DNA of 35,190 nucleotides from an uncultured Candidatus Melainabacteria bacterium (GTDB lineage Bacteria > Cyanobacteriota > Vampirovibrionia > Gastranaerophilales > Gastranaerophilaceae), in the NCBI GenBank assembly GCA_937895785.1, contig CALBKW010000095.1:1-35190 (forward strand), in the 5' to 3' direction. The notes under the pieces were generated by a model, which ran no database searches, was not told the origin of the DNA, and worked only from the letters and a program-made list of their open reading frames with translations. The translations under genes and the position numbers were made by a program. Position 1 is the first letter of the stretch. The number at the start of each line of letters is the position of its first letter. This document shows positions 16,772 to 24,955 of this stretch, one piece after another.

Positions 16772-17839
16772 ATGGAAAACTTTATTACAAACAAAAAAAC
16801 ATGTATGGATTTAGAAATACACGAACAACCTGTAATTTTAGGCAAAATTATAGATGAATATGTTTCTGTTGATAATAAAGTTGAAATGGATGTTCCTCAA
16901 GATGTTTCAAAAATTGTGTTAGTTGCAAGTGGTTCTTCATATCACTGCGCAAGATATGGCGCGGATTTGTTTGGAACTGTTGCGGATATTTCTGCCCGTG
17001 CAATTTATTCGAGTGAATACTTGTTAAAACCAAAAGCTCCAGTTGATGAAGGAACTTTGTATATATTCATTACTCAATCAGGTGAAACAAGTGATACTTT
17101 ACGTGCGGCAAAACGCGCACAACAATTGGGAATGAAGATTTTAGTTATTACAAACAACGAAAAATCTTCAATTGCAAAAATTGCGGATTATGTAATCAAT
17201 TGTTATGCTGGAGAAGAAAAAAGCATTGCTGCAACAAAATCTTTTACAGCTCAAATGCTTTGTTTGTATTTGCTAACACTTAAATATGCTCAAATCAAGA
17301 ATATTGATGTAAGTGAAAAAATGGAAAGTTTGAAAACATTACCATTCGTAATTTTACAAACTTTTGATATGAGTAAAAAAATTAACCAACTTGCAGGGAT
17401 GTTGAAAAAAGAAAAGAATTTCATCATAACTGCTGATGGTATTTCCTATGCGTTAGCAAAAGAAGCTGCGTTAAAAATACAAGAAACGTCATACTTGAAC
17501 GTTACAGCAATGATATTGGGCGAATTTATGCACGGTCATGTTGCTGTGTTGAATAATAAAATTCCTTTGGTATATGTTTCCGCATCAGGAGTTTCTTATT
17601 CTTCTGCAAAAAATTTGGAAAAAATTAAAAAAGACTATAATCCTCCTATTTATATTATTGGACGTTCCCACGAAAGAATTACACCAAACTTTAATATAAC
17701 TATTGATAATGAAGATCCAACTTTAAGAATGTTCTCAAATGCAGTAGCTATACAAATGTTAGCTTTAGAAATTGCGAAAAAGTTGGGTCGAAATGTTGAC
17801 AAACCAAAAGGACTTGTAAAGGTCGTTAAAGAAAACTAG
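16772..17839 (+). CDS. Double-SIS-domain sugar-phosphate isomerase/deaminase (GlmS isomerase-like)
   Basis: 355 residues with two SIS domains and no N-terminal glutaminase domain. SIS 1: VLVASGSSYHCARYGADLF, then FITQSGETSDTLRAAKRAQ, then SIAATKSFTAQM. SIS 2 begins near residue 200 and contains LKIQETSYLNVTAMILGEFMHG. The C-terminal KPKGLVKVVKEN matches the GlmS-type tail, which normally carries the ring-opening/active-site Lys. This size and layout fit the GlmS isomerase half, as in NagB-II glucosamine-6-phosphate deaminases or AgaS/FrlB-like enzymes. It therefore likely interconverts amino-sugar phosphates and ammonia rather than using glutamine. The gene is 25 bases after gatB with AGAAAGAGG as ribosome site. 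Confidence 0.83.
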   Translation: MENFITNKKTCMDLEIHEQPVILGKIIDEYVSVDNKVEMDVPQDVSKIVLVASGSSYHCARYGADLFGTVADISARAIYSSEYLLKPKAPVDEGTLYIFITQSGETSDTLRAAKRAQQLGMKILVITNNEKSSIAKIADYVINCYAGEEKSIAATKSFTAQMLCLYLLTLKYAQIKNIDVSEKMESLKTLPFVILQTFDMSKKINQLAGMLKKEKNFIITADGISYALAKEAALKIQETSYLNVTAMILGEFMHGHVAVLNNKIPLVYVSASGVSYSSAKNLEKIKKDYNPPIYIIGRSHERITPNFNITIDNEDPTLRMFSNAVAIQMLALEIAKKLGRNVDKPKGLVKVVKEN

Positions 17840-17860
17840 CCTACATAAAAAGGATTTTTT

Positions 17861-18910
17861 ATGCAAAACAAAAAACTCATAATTGCAATAGCAACGTCTA
17901 TTTGCGTACTTTTAATTATATTATTTGCTTTATTTTTTAAATATTTAAATTCACATAAAGTGACGTTGTTGAATGTTTGCAAAAATAACAAATGGGGCTT
18001 TATAGATAGAAAAGGGAAAGTTATTGTTCCTTATAAATACCAAATTTTAGGACAAATTCAAGACGGCTTAGCTGTAGCTTGTGAAGATTTTAAATGTGGT
18101 TTTATTGATAAAAAAGGCAACGTGAAAATTAAGTTTGAATATGATGAGGCCTACTCTTTTGTAAATGGTTTGGCTGTTGTAAGAAAAGATGATAAATGTG
18201 GTTATATTAATAAAAAAGGTAATGTTGTAATTCCACTTGATTACACATACGCAGATAATTTTGCACAAGGAAAAGCTCCTGTATGCCGTGATATAGGTCA
18301 ATGTGGCTATGTAAATAAATTAAATAAAGAAGTTATCCCATTTGATTATGATAAAGTCACAAGTTTTGTAAATGGAGTTGCGAATGTTCAACGTGGTGAT
18401 ATGTGGGGTGCAATTAACAAACGAGGTAAGCTTGTAATACCTATGGAATATCAGGCTTTGGGTGTTTTAGCAAGTGATAGAATTAGTGCTTGTAAGGTTA
18501 TGCCTAATATTAATAATGCAATTCGTTGTGGATATATAGATAAAAAAGGGCGCGAAGTTTTACCATTCAAATATATATGGACGGTAGATTTTTCAGAAGG
18601 TATTGGCGCAGTTCAAGGTTCTGATACTCGTTGGTATTATATTGATGAAAATGGTGAAAATATTTTTGAAAAATCATATAGTATTGCATCCGCTTTTTCT
18701 GAGGGGTTAGCAGAAATTTGTGTGAACCCGACAACTTGCGGTTTTGCTGACAAATATGGAGAACCTGTAATTTCAGTTAAATATTCTGCGACAAGCAGTT
18801 TTAAGGATGGAATTGCAGCAGTAATGTTAAATAACAAATGGGGTTTTATCGACAAAAAGGGTAAGACAGTTATACCATTTGAATTTGACTGGACAGGCTT
18901 AGTATTTTAG
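17861..18910 (+). CDS. Membrane-anchored WG-repeat protein with paired cysteines
   Basis: 349 residues. One hydrophobic segment (residues 4-28) acts as uncleaved anchor or signal, followed by about nine WG-type beta repeats of about 35 residues, such as NKWGFIDRKGKVIVPYKYQ. In five of the nine the tryptophan of the WG pair is cysteine (CGFID, CGYIN and so on), and four of these have a second cysteine upstream, three of them only 4-5 residues away (C-EDFK-C, C-RDIGQ-C, C-VNPTT-C). This suggests disulphides and therefore an extracytoplasmic location. WG repeats are presumed protein-binding; no enzyme motif is seen. The ribosome site AAGGA lies seven bases before the ATG, and the gene follows the SIS gene by 21 bases. 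Confidence 0.85.
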   Translation: MQNKKLIIAIATSICVLLIILFALFFKYLNSHKVTLLNVCKNNKWGFIDRKGKVIVPYKYQILGQIQDGLAVACEDFKCGFIDKKGNVKIKFEYDEAYSFVNGLAVVRKDDKCGYINKKGNVVIPLDYTYADNFAQGKAPVCRDIGQCGYVNKLNKEVIPFDYDKVTSFVNGVANVQRGDMWGAINKRGKLVIPMEYQALGVLASDRISACKVMPNINNAIRCGYIDKKGREVLPFKYIWTVDFSEGIGAVQGSDTRWYYIDENGENIFEKSYSIASAFSEGLAEICVNPTTCGFADKYGEPVISVKYSATSSFKDGIAAVMLNNKWGFIDKKGKTVIPFEFDWTGLVF

Positions 18911-18952
18911 CCTTTTAGGTTAAGCGTATTTAACATATTAGACAATATTATT

Positions 18953-18980
18953 TTGTTTATATTACAATTATAAATAAAAT
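18953..18980 (+). promoter_or_regulatory. Promoter of the OmpH/Skp-like gene
   Basis: TTGTTT (18953-18958), 16-base spacer, TAAAAT (18975-18980). TATACT (18981-18986) directly after is an alternative -10. A leader of about 25-30 bases contains AAAGGAG, a good ribosome site. Confidence 0.5.
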
Positions 18981-19014
18981 TATACTGTATCTTAAAACAA
19001 AAAGGAGAGTTAAT

Positions 19015-19476
19015 ATGTTTAAGAAAATAGTACCTCTTACTGTCGTAGCTTTTATGTTGGGACTTTGTGTCAATAACTTTGCTATGTCAGGTGTTCCAGC
19101 AAATTATAAAGTGGCAGTTGTTGATGTATCTAAAGTAGTTTCATCTTCAAAACAAGTTGCTACTTTGAAAAAAGAACAACAAACAAAATTGGAACAAATT
19201 AAGAAAGTTTATACTGCAGCGCAAGACAAAGCGTTAAAAGAAAAAGATGCTAAAAAGCGTAATGAAATTATGAAAACAGCAGAAAATTCTGTTATAAAAT
19301 TAAAAACTGAAAATGATAAAGTTTATGCAAAAAAATTAGCTGAAATTGACAAATCAATTTCGTCTACAATCCAAGCTCAAGCTCAAAAATCAGGTTATGA
19401 TTTAGTTTTAGCAAAAGGCGTTGTATTGTATGGCGGAACTGACATCACAGCAGAAGTTCAAAAATTAGTTAAGTAA
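19015..19476 (+). CDS. OmpH/Skp-family periplasmic chaperone-like protein
   Basis: 153 residues. A signal peptide (about residues 1-23, ending NNFA) precedes a strand YKVAVVDVSKVV, typical of the Skp/OmpH start. A long charged helical hairpin (about 45-120), the 'tentacle' coiled coil, follows, and the C-terminal strand segment YDLVLAKGVVLYGGTDIT closes the family fold. Skp holds unfolded outer-membrane proteins in the periplasm, so its presence supports a diderm envelope. The usual neighbours (bamA, lpxD) are absent here. Confidence 0.88.
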   Translation: MFKKIVPLTVVAFMLGLCVNNFAMSGVPANYKVAVVDVSKVVSSSKQVATLKKEQQTKLEQIKKVYTAAQDKALKEKDAKKRNEIMKTAENSVIKLKTENDKVYAKKLAEIDKSISSTIQAQAQKSGYDLVLAKGVVLYGGTDITAEVQKLVK

Positions 19477-19500
19477 GAATATAGAGTAAAGGAAAAACAA

Positions 19501-20436
19501 ATGAAAAAGTACAGATTGTTAACACGTGCAGATTTAGACGGTATTATGTCTGCTACATTGTTGAAAAAATTTGGTATGATTGATGAAATAAAGTTTTGTC
19601 ATCCAAAAGATATGCAAGATGGCAAAATAGAAGTTACAGATAATGATATCATTACAAATTTGCCATATAACGAAAATGCACACTTTGTTTTCGACCACCA
19701 TTTTTCAGAAGACGTAAGGGCATACGGTCACCGTTCAAATCATATTATTAACCCTGTTGCAAAATCAGCAACAAGAGTTATTTACGAATATTTCGGTGGG
19801 GCTGACAAATTTCCTAAAGAATGGGGCGACATGCTAGATGCAGTTGATAGAGCTGATTCTGGTAACGTTACAGCAGATGAAATTAAAAATCCAAAAGGTT
19901 GGTTACTATTAAATTATATTCTTGATCCAAGAACTGGTTTAGGCAGATATGATAGTCGTTTTAGATTGAAAAATTTTGACTTTATGTTACATGTGATTGA
20001 CATTCTCCAAGATGAATTTGATATTGAAGAAGTTTTAGATGATTCAGATGTAAAAGCAAGAGCTGACTTCTATAGAGCTGAACAACCAGAATTTATTGAA
20101 CAATTGAAACGTTGTTCAAAGGTTCAAGGCGAAGTTGTAATTGTAAATTATAAAGATGAAGATGTAATTCATGTTGGTAACAGATTTATGATTTATACTT
20201 TGTTCCCTCAATGCAATATCTCAATTCATAAGATTATGAGCAATGACGGTAAAAAGACAGTATTTGCAGTAGGTAAATCAGTAATTAACAGAACATCACA
20301 ATTAAACGTTGCTGAATTAATGGCAGAACACGGTGGTGGCGGACATAGAAATGCTGGTACTTGCCAAGTTTTCCATGATAAAGCAAATGCAGTTTTAAAA
20401 GATATTATTGAAAAAATTAATACTTACGTTCATTAA
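19501..20436 (+). CDS. DHH/DHHA1-family phosphoesterase
   Basis: 311 residues. Motif I LTRADLDGIMSATLLKK, the name-giving DHH in FVFDHHFSE (Asp65-His67), a third metal-binding aspartate region (DAVDRADSG), and the C-terminal DHHA1 glycine motif HGGGGHRNAGTC are all present. The family hydrolyses short RNAs, pAp, cyclic dinucleotides or polyphosphate. No membrane, PAS or CBS domain is present, so it resembles the short soluble NrnA-like type, but substrate is uncertain. The ribosome site AAAGGAA precedes the ATG and the gene is 24 bases after the OmpH-like gene. Confidence 0.87.
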   Translation: MKKYRLLTRADLDGIMSATLLKKFGMIDEIKFCHPKDMQDGKIEVTDNDIITNLPYNENAHFVFDHHFSEDVRAYGHRSNHIINPVAKSATRVIYEYFGGADKFPKEWGDMLDAVDRADSGNVTADEIKNPKGWLLLNYILDPRTGLGRYDSRFRLKNFDFMLHVIDILQDEFDIEEVLDDSDVKARADFYRAEQPEFIEQLKRCSKVQGEVVIVNYKDEDVIHVGNRFMIYTLFPQCNISIHKIMSNDGKKTVFAVGKSVINRTSQLNVAELMAEHGGGGHRNAGTCQVFHDKANAVLKDIIEKINTYVH

Positions 20437-20458
20437 TAAAAAAAGAATAAAACGATAA

Positions 20459-20494
20459 AAGAGGCGCGGTTGGTATTTACCAACCGCGCCTCTT
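20459..20494. terminator. Long GC-rich hairpin between convergent genes
   Basis: Perfect inverted repeat, 20459-20475 with 20478-20494 (16 usable pairs and a 4-base loop), very GC-rich for this genome. Read on the minus strand it is followed by T-rich sequence and so best terminates gatA; on + the tail is weaker. Probably a bidirectional terminator. Confidence 0.8.
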
Positions 20495-20516
20495 AAAATT
20501 TCACTATTTTAACAAA

Positions 20517-21980
20517 TTAAACATTAGCGATTTGTTTATAATAATCGTGTTCTTGTTCAAATTTGTATGAGAAGTTAAACAAATCAGCTTCTTTAAGTTG
20601 TGGTGTTAGAATTTGTAAACCGATAGGCATACCGTCAGCATCAAAGCCAGCAGGAATACTGATACCAGGAATACCTGCTAAGTTTGCAGAGATTGTTGCA
20701 ATATCAGTTAAGTACATAGCTAGAGGATCTTCTGTTCTAGCACCGATGTCGAATGCAGTGTTTGGACATGTTGGAGAGATTAGAGCATCAACTTGAGTGA
20801 ATGCTTTATCAAAATCTTCTTTAACAAGTCTTCTCATTTGTTGAGCTTTTTTGTAGTAAGCATCGTAGTAACCTGATGATAGAGCATAAGTTCCTAACAT
20901 AATTCTACGTTTAACTTCAGGTCCAAAGCCTTCTGCTCTAGTTTTTGTATACATATCCAATAGGCAAGAAGCATCTGCGCATCTATGACCGTATCTTACA
21001 CCGTCAAATCTTGCTAAGTTTGAACTACATTCTGCAGTCGCTAAGATGTAGTAAATACCGATTGAATATTTTAATGTTGGTAATGAAATTTCGACGATTT
21101 CAGCACCTTGTTTTTTGTAAGTTTCAATAGCCATTTCGATAGCTTTTCTAACATCATCAGAAAGACCTTCGCCCATCAATTCTTTGATAACACCGATTTT
21201 TCTACCTTTAATGTCATTATTCAAGCTCTTTGAGTAGTCTTCTACAGGAACATCCAAAGATGTTGAATCTTTAGGGTCTAATCCAGAAATTACTTGTAGC
21301 AAGTTTGCAGCATCTTCAACAGTTCTTGCGAATGGACCGATTTGGTCTAAAGATGAAGCAAATGCGATTAAACCATATCTAGAAACTCTACCATAAGTTG
21401 GTTTCATACCTACGATACCGCAGAAACTTGCAGGAAGACGAATACTTCCGCCAGTATCTGAACCTAGTGACAATGTAGCTTCACAAGCTGCAACTGATGC
21501 AGCAGAGCCACCTGAAGAACCGCCAGGAACTTTGCTTAAATTCCAAGGGTTGTGAACTTCATTGAAAGCAGAGTTTTCGTTTGAAGAACCCATTGCAAAT
21601 TCGTCAAGGTTTGCTTTTGCAACGATTGGAACTAAGTTGTTTAATAATTTGTCTGTAATAGTTGCATTGTAAGGCGATACAAAGTTTTCTAAAATTTTGC
21701 TTGAAGCAGTTGTTTTTGAACCAACTAAGTTCATATTATCTTTTAAAACTAGAGGAATACCTGCTAATAGTGGTAACTCTTCACCTTTCGCAATTTTTTC
21801 ATCTACTTTCTTTGCCGTTTCCATTGCAGTTTCTTTTGTCAATGAATTGAAAGCTTTAATTTTGGGTTCGACTTCATCAATTCTTTTGAATGTAGCTTCT
21901 GCTAATTCTACTGCAGAGATTTCTTTATTTCGCAATGCCTTGCTTTGTTCTGTGGCACTCTTTTTCAAGATTTCTTCCAT
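20517..21980 (-). CDS. gatA: Glu-tRNA(Gln)/Asp-tRNA(Asn) amidotransferase subunit A
   Basis: 487 residues, full length. The amidase signature is complete: Lys80 (GIPLVLKDN), Ser155 in VPGGSSGGSAA and the nucleophile Ser179 in SDTGGSIRLP form the Ser-cisSer-Lys triad. It hydrolyses glutamine and supplies ammonia to GatB. AAGGAG lies just upstream of the ATG. Transcription is opposite to gatB and there is a dedicated promoter (22010-22038), so dosage with gatB is set by separate promoters. Confidence 0.97.
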   Translation of the reverse strand: MEEILKKSATEQSKALRNKEISAVELAEATFKRIDEVEPKIKAFNSLTKETAMETAKKVDEKIAKGEELPLLAGIPLVLKDNMNLVGSKTTASSKILENFVSPYNATITDKLLNNLVPIVAKANLDEFAMGSSNENSAFNEVHNPWNLSKVPGGSSGGSAASVAACEATLSLGSDTGGSIRLPASFCGIVGMKPTYGRVSRYGLIAFASSLDQIGPFARTVEDAANLLQVISGLDPKDSTSLDVPVEDYSKSLNNDIKGRKIGVIKELMGEGLSDDVRKAIEMAIETYKKQGAEIVEISLPTLKYSIGIYYILATAECSSNLARFDGVRYGHRCADASCLLDMYTKTRAEGFGPEVKRRIMLGTYALSSGYYDAYYKKAQQMRRLVKEDFDKAFTQVDALISPTCPNTAFDIGARTEDPLAMYLTDIATISANLAGIPGISIPAGFDADGMPIGLQILTPQLKEADLFNFSYKFEQEHDYYKQIANV

Positions 21981-22009
21981 TATTTTCTCCTTAAAATATT
22001 TATATGTTT

Positions 22010-22038
22010 ATTATAATTCAAACAGCAAAAAAGCACAA
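22010..22038 (-). promoter_or_regulatory. gatA promoter overlapping the upstream terminator
   Basis: On the minus strand TTGTGC (22033-22038), 17 bases, TATAAT (22010-22015). The -35 is part of the second arm of the hairpin at 22028-22054, which would end transcription from the gene before. Confidence 0.65.
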
Positions 22039-22054
22039 ATAAATTGTGCTTTTT
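22028..22054 (-). terminator. Terminator of the nifU-nifS-coiled-coil operon
   Basis: Perfect 11-base-pair stem (22028-22038 with 22044-22054) around a 5-base loop, with T-runs on the minus strand. It follows the stop of the 233-residue protein by 28 bases. Confidence 0.7.
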
Positions 22055-22082
22055 CTTTATGTTGTGCTAATTGGATTGCATC

Positions 22083-22784
22083 CTATTGTGTCACGTCAAG
22101 TAATTTACCGGATGTTTTAACCAGATTTGGTTTTAATTGAGTTTCTTCAAACTGATTTACATCGTGCGAAATTTTTGCGTGAATATCGTTAGCTTTATTG
22201 ATATAGCTTGTTAATTTTTCATAACGACCTGTAAGACCGCCAAACGGTATTCGTAGACTAATTAATTCATCAACACTTCTGTTAATATCTGAAAGCTTTG
22301 ATAAAGATTCTCTCAAATTAAATGTGAAGTTTAAGCGTTTTGAAATTGTTGCAAAAATGTATTTTGAAATAAAATATGAAATTTTTTCTTTGATAGATTT
22401 TTTGTTTTTTGCTTTTTTGCGTCTAAATAAAGCTGAAACAATTGTTGTGAATTTTGACATTGCACCAATATCAAAATACCTATCGTTCAGTTGTTCAAGT
22501 TCTTTTTCAATGGCTTTTTTCTTTTCCTTCAACAATTCTGCTCTTGATTGATCGTCAATGTTTAGGGCTGAAACAATTTCTTCGTCAATAATCATTAAGT
22601 CCTCTTCTAAGTTGTTTATTTTATACTCAAGTTTTAACATTTCGTCGTCTAAATTTAGATATGCTCTATCTTCCAGCATAGCAGAATCGTACCCATCTAT
22701 TGCAAATGGGCTTGTTGCTCTTTTTAGCCTTTCATCAGAACTGAAAGGATTATTTCCACTTCCTTGTTTTAAACTTCTCTCCAT
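22083..22784 (-). CDS. Unrecognised coiled-coil protein
   Basis: 233 residues, soluble. I do not recognise it. The N-terminal 45 residues are polar. A coiled coil with many Glu/Lys/Leu heptads runs from about 45 to 105, followed by a very basic stretch (ALFRRKKAKNKKSIKEKI, about 116-133), then a helical C-terminal half containing SLRIPFGGLTGRYEKLTSYI. No membrane helix, signal peptide or catalytic motif. It lies 55 bases after nifS and ends before a terminator, so it may share the Fe-S assembly transcript. No ribosome site is visible before the ATG. A role in Fe-S biogenesis would be guilt by association only; a structural or DNA/RNA-binding role fits the basic stretch equally well. Confidence 0.7.
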   Translation of the reverse strand: MERSLKQGSGNNPFSSDERLKRATSPFAIDGYDSAMLEDRAYLNLDDEMLKLEYKINNLEEDLMIIDEEIVSALNIDDQSRAELLKEKKKAIEKELEQLNDRYFDIGAMSKFTTIVSALFRRKKAKNKKSIKEKISYFISKYIFATISKRLNFTFNLRESLSKLSDINRSVDELISLRIPFGGLTGRYEKLTSYINKANDIHAKISHDVNQFEETQLKPNLVKTSGKLLDVTQ

Positions 22785-22839
22785 ACTTTATATTATGTAT
22801 GATTTTGAGAAAATTTATACCTTCATTAAGAGGATATTT

Positions 22840-24039
22840 TTAGTGTTTTAAATTTTTTAAAGCTAATAGTTCATCCTGATATGGTGAAATTGTGTTTAAT
22901 TTTTCAATAATTGGAGGGATTTTTTCAATTACATAATCAATTTCTTCTTCTTTTGTAAATCTACTCAAAGAGAAACGAATACTGCCGTGTAATGCTGTAA
23001 ATGGTATCCCCATTGCTCTTAAAACATGACTTGGTTCTAATGAACCAGATGTGCATGCACTACCAGAACTTGCGCAAATTCCCATATCAGCTAAGTGAAG
23101 TAAGATTAATTCACCTTCAATGTATTGAAAACCAATGTTTGTAGTGTTTGGAACTCTGTTTGTTATAGATGTATTCAAGCGAGCATTGTAAACATTTTTG
23201 ATAATTCCAGTTTCTAACTTATCTCTCAAACGTTTAACTTCATGTAACTCAACATCTAAACTATCTTGAGCCAATTCTGCAGCTTTACCAATACCAACAA
23301 TATAAGGTACATTTTCTGTGCCAGCACGTCTACCACGTTCTTGGTGACCTCCAATAATTAGTGGTGACATAACAGTTCCTGATTTTACGTATAAAACACC
23401 AATACCTTTTGGAGCGTGGAATTTATGACCTGAAACACCAAGCATGTCAATTTTTGTATCTTTTACGTTAATATTAATTTTGCCTGCAACCTGTACTGCA
23501 TCAACGTAAACAATAGTATGTGGATTTTTTTCTTTTACCATTTCAGCAATTTTTTCAACAGGGAAAATAATACCAGTTTCGTTATTAGCCCACATTATAG
23601 ACACTAAAGCTGTTTCGTCAGTGATTTTATCTAATAATTCAGTTATATTTAATTCGCCGTTTGCATTTACACCAATGTAATCAGCTTTATAACCTTGTTT
23701 TTCAAAGTAATGGTATGTGTTTAATACACAAGGGTGTTCAACTGCAGTAGTTATAATGTGACGTTTTGTTTTGTTATTTGACAATGCACTTCTTATAGCC
23801 GTATTTGCACTTTCTGAGCCGCAAGATGTAAAGATAATTTCTTTTTCACTTGCTGCACCTAAAAACTCTTGAACCTGTTTTCTAGCTGTTTGAATAGCCT
23901 TGGCAGGTTTTGTTGCAAAGTCGTACATGCTTGAAGGATTTGCATAATCCTCTTTTAAATAAGGAAGCATAGCTTCCAAAACTTTTTCGTCAACACAAGT
24001 TGTAGCGTTGTTGTCTAAGTAAATTATATTGTTTGTCAT
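22840..24039 (-). CDS. nifS: Cysteine desulfurase (NifS/IscS family)
   Basis: 399 residues, class-V aminotransferase fold. PLP-binding Lys206 lies in VSGHKFHAPKGIGVLYV, and the persulfide-forming Cys329 in SSGSACTSGSLEPSHVL, a short-loop form typical of NifS/IscS group I enzymes. It takes sulfur from cysteine to build Fe-S clusters on the scaffold coded just upstream. The start codon overlaps the nifU stop by one base (TAATG), so the two proteins are made together. Confidence 0.95.
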   Translation of the reverse strand: MTNNIIYLDNNATTCVDEKVLEAMLPYLKEDYANPSSMYDFATKPAKAIQTARKQVQEFLGAASEKEIIFTSCGSESANTAIRSALSNNKTKRHIITTAVEHPCVLNTYHYFEKQGYKADYIGVNANGELNITELLDKITDETALVSIMWANNETGIIFPVEKIAEMVKEKNPHTIVYVDAVQVAGKININVKDTKIDMLGVSGHKFHAPKGIGVLYVKSGTVMSPLIIGGHQERGRRAGTENVPYIVGIGKAAELAQDSLDVELHEVKRLRDKLETGIIKNVYNARLNTSITNRVPNTTNIGFQYIEGELILLHLADMGICASSGSACTSGSLEPSHVLRAMGIPFTALHGSIRFSLSRFTKEEEIDYVIEKIPPIIEKLNTISPYQDELLALKNLKH

Positions 24040-24860
24040 TATTGTTGAACCTCTATAACATCAATTTGACTAGATACTGTTTCTCTAAGAGTTTGCTCTA
24101 CAAACACTTTAAGTGTCATGTGCGAATTTTTGCAACCCGAGCATCTGCCTCTAAGTTTAACGTAAACTTTATTGTCTTCAATATCAATAAGTTCAATATC
24201 TCCACCGTCTTTTTGCAATTCTGGTGAAATTTGATTTTCAATTACGCTATTAATTTTTAAAATCTTTTGAGTTTGAGTTAATTTTGGTTTGTCAGCATCT
24301 TTCTTTTCCCAGTATGAGTCAAGAATTGCTTTGATTGTTGATTTACAACGACCGCAAGCGCCACCAGCTTTTGTGTAATTAGTTACGTCTTCAACAGTTT
24401 TTAAGTTGTTTGTTTCAATTGCTTCTAAAATTTGATTTTCTGTTACGTTAAAGCATTGGCAAACAACTTTTTCATCTAATGGAATAGTTATTTCTTCATC
24501 AAAATAATTTTTTAAAGCATCTTCTAATGCTTCGTGTCCCATTACAGAACAGTGCATTTTTTCTGGAGGAAGTCCGCCTAATTGGTCTGCAATATCTTTA
24601 TTTGTAATCTTTTTAACTTCTTCCACAGGTTTTCCGATAATCATTTCTGTCAAAATGCTTGAACTTGCAACTGCAGAACCGCAACCAAAAGTTTGGAATT
24701 TAGCATCAGTAACAATTCCATTTTCTATTTTTAAATATAATTTCAAAGAATCACCACAAGCCAAAGAACCAGCTTCGCCGACAGCATCAGGGTTGTCAAT
24801 TTTGCCAACATTTCTTGGATTTCTGTAGTGATCCATAACTTTTTCTGAATAATCCCACAT
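24039..24860 (-). CDS. nifU: Three-domain Fe-S scaffold protein NifU
   Basis: 273 residues in the classical NifU order. The IscU-like domain (1-125) has cluster cysteines 35 (ACGD), 60 (FGCGSA) and 104 (MHCSVM). A BFD-like [2Fe-2S] domain (about 130-180) has VCQC and GGACGRC. The C-terminal Nfu domain has RGRCSGC. It assembles and transfers Fe-S clusters using sulfur from NifS. Full-length NifU outside nitrogen fixers is typical of anaerobes such as Campylobacterota and several gut lineages; no nitrogenase gene is seen. The ribosome site AAGGA precedes the ATG. Clients in this window include the hydrogenase-like small subunit. Confidence 0.95.
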   Translation of the reverse strand: MWDYSEKVMDHYRNPRNVGKIDNPDAVGEAGSLACGDSLKLYLKIENGIVTDAKFQTFGCGSAVASSSILTEMIIGKPVEEVKKITNKDIADQLGGLPPEKMHCSVMGHEALEDALKNYFDEEITIPLDEKVVCQCFNVTENQILEAIETNNLKTVEDVTNYTKAGGACGRCKSTIKAILDSYWEKKDADKPKLTQTQKILKINSVIENQISPELQKDGGDIELIDIEDNKVYVKLRGRCSGCKNSHMTLKVFVEQTLRETVSSQIDVIEVQQ

Positions 24861-24955
24861 AATATATTTCCTTAAATATTCTATACTAACTTCTACAATA
24901 TCATTTTATATCAAAAAAACGCAATTGCCGATAATGTTAATATTTATTTTAGGTT

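Noticed and set aside
21697..22140. Plus-strand frame spanning the gatA start and the intergenic hairpin
   Set aside because: Runs antisense to gatA and across a terminator and promoter; Phe/Ser-rich composition typical of a shadow frame.
22840..24860. NifU/NifS as evidence for nitrogen fixation
   Set aside because: These proteins serve general Fe-S assembly in many anaerobes and no nitrogenase gene is present.
24861..24955. Possible regulatory leader before nifU (IscR or riboswitch site)
   Set aside because: No inverted repeat or conserved element seen; only a ribosome site and a weak -10 are visible, and most of the stretch is spacer between the pseudogene and nifU.
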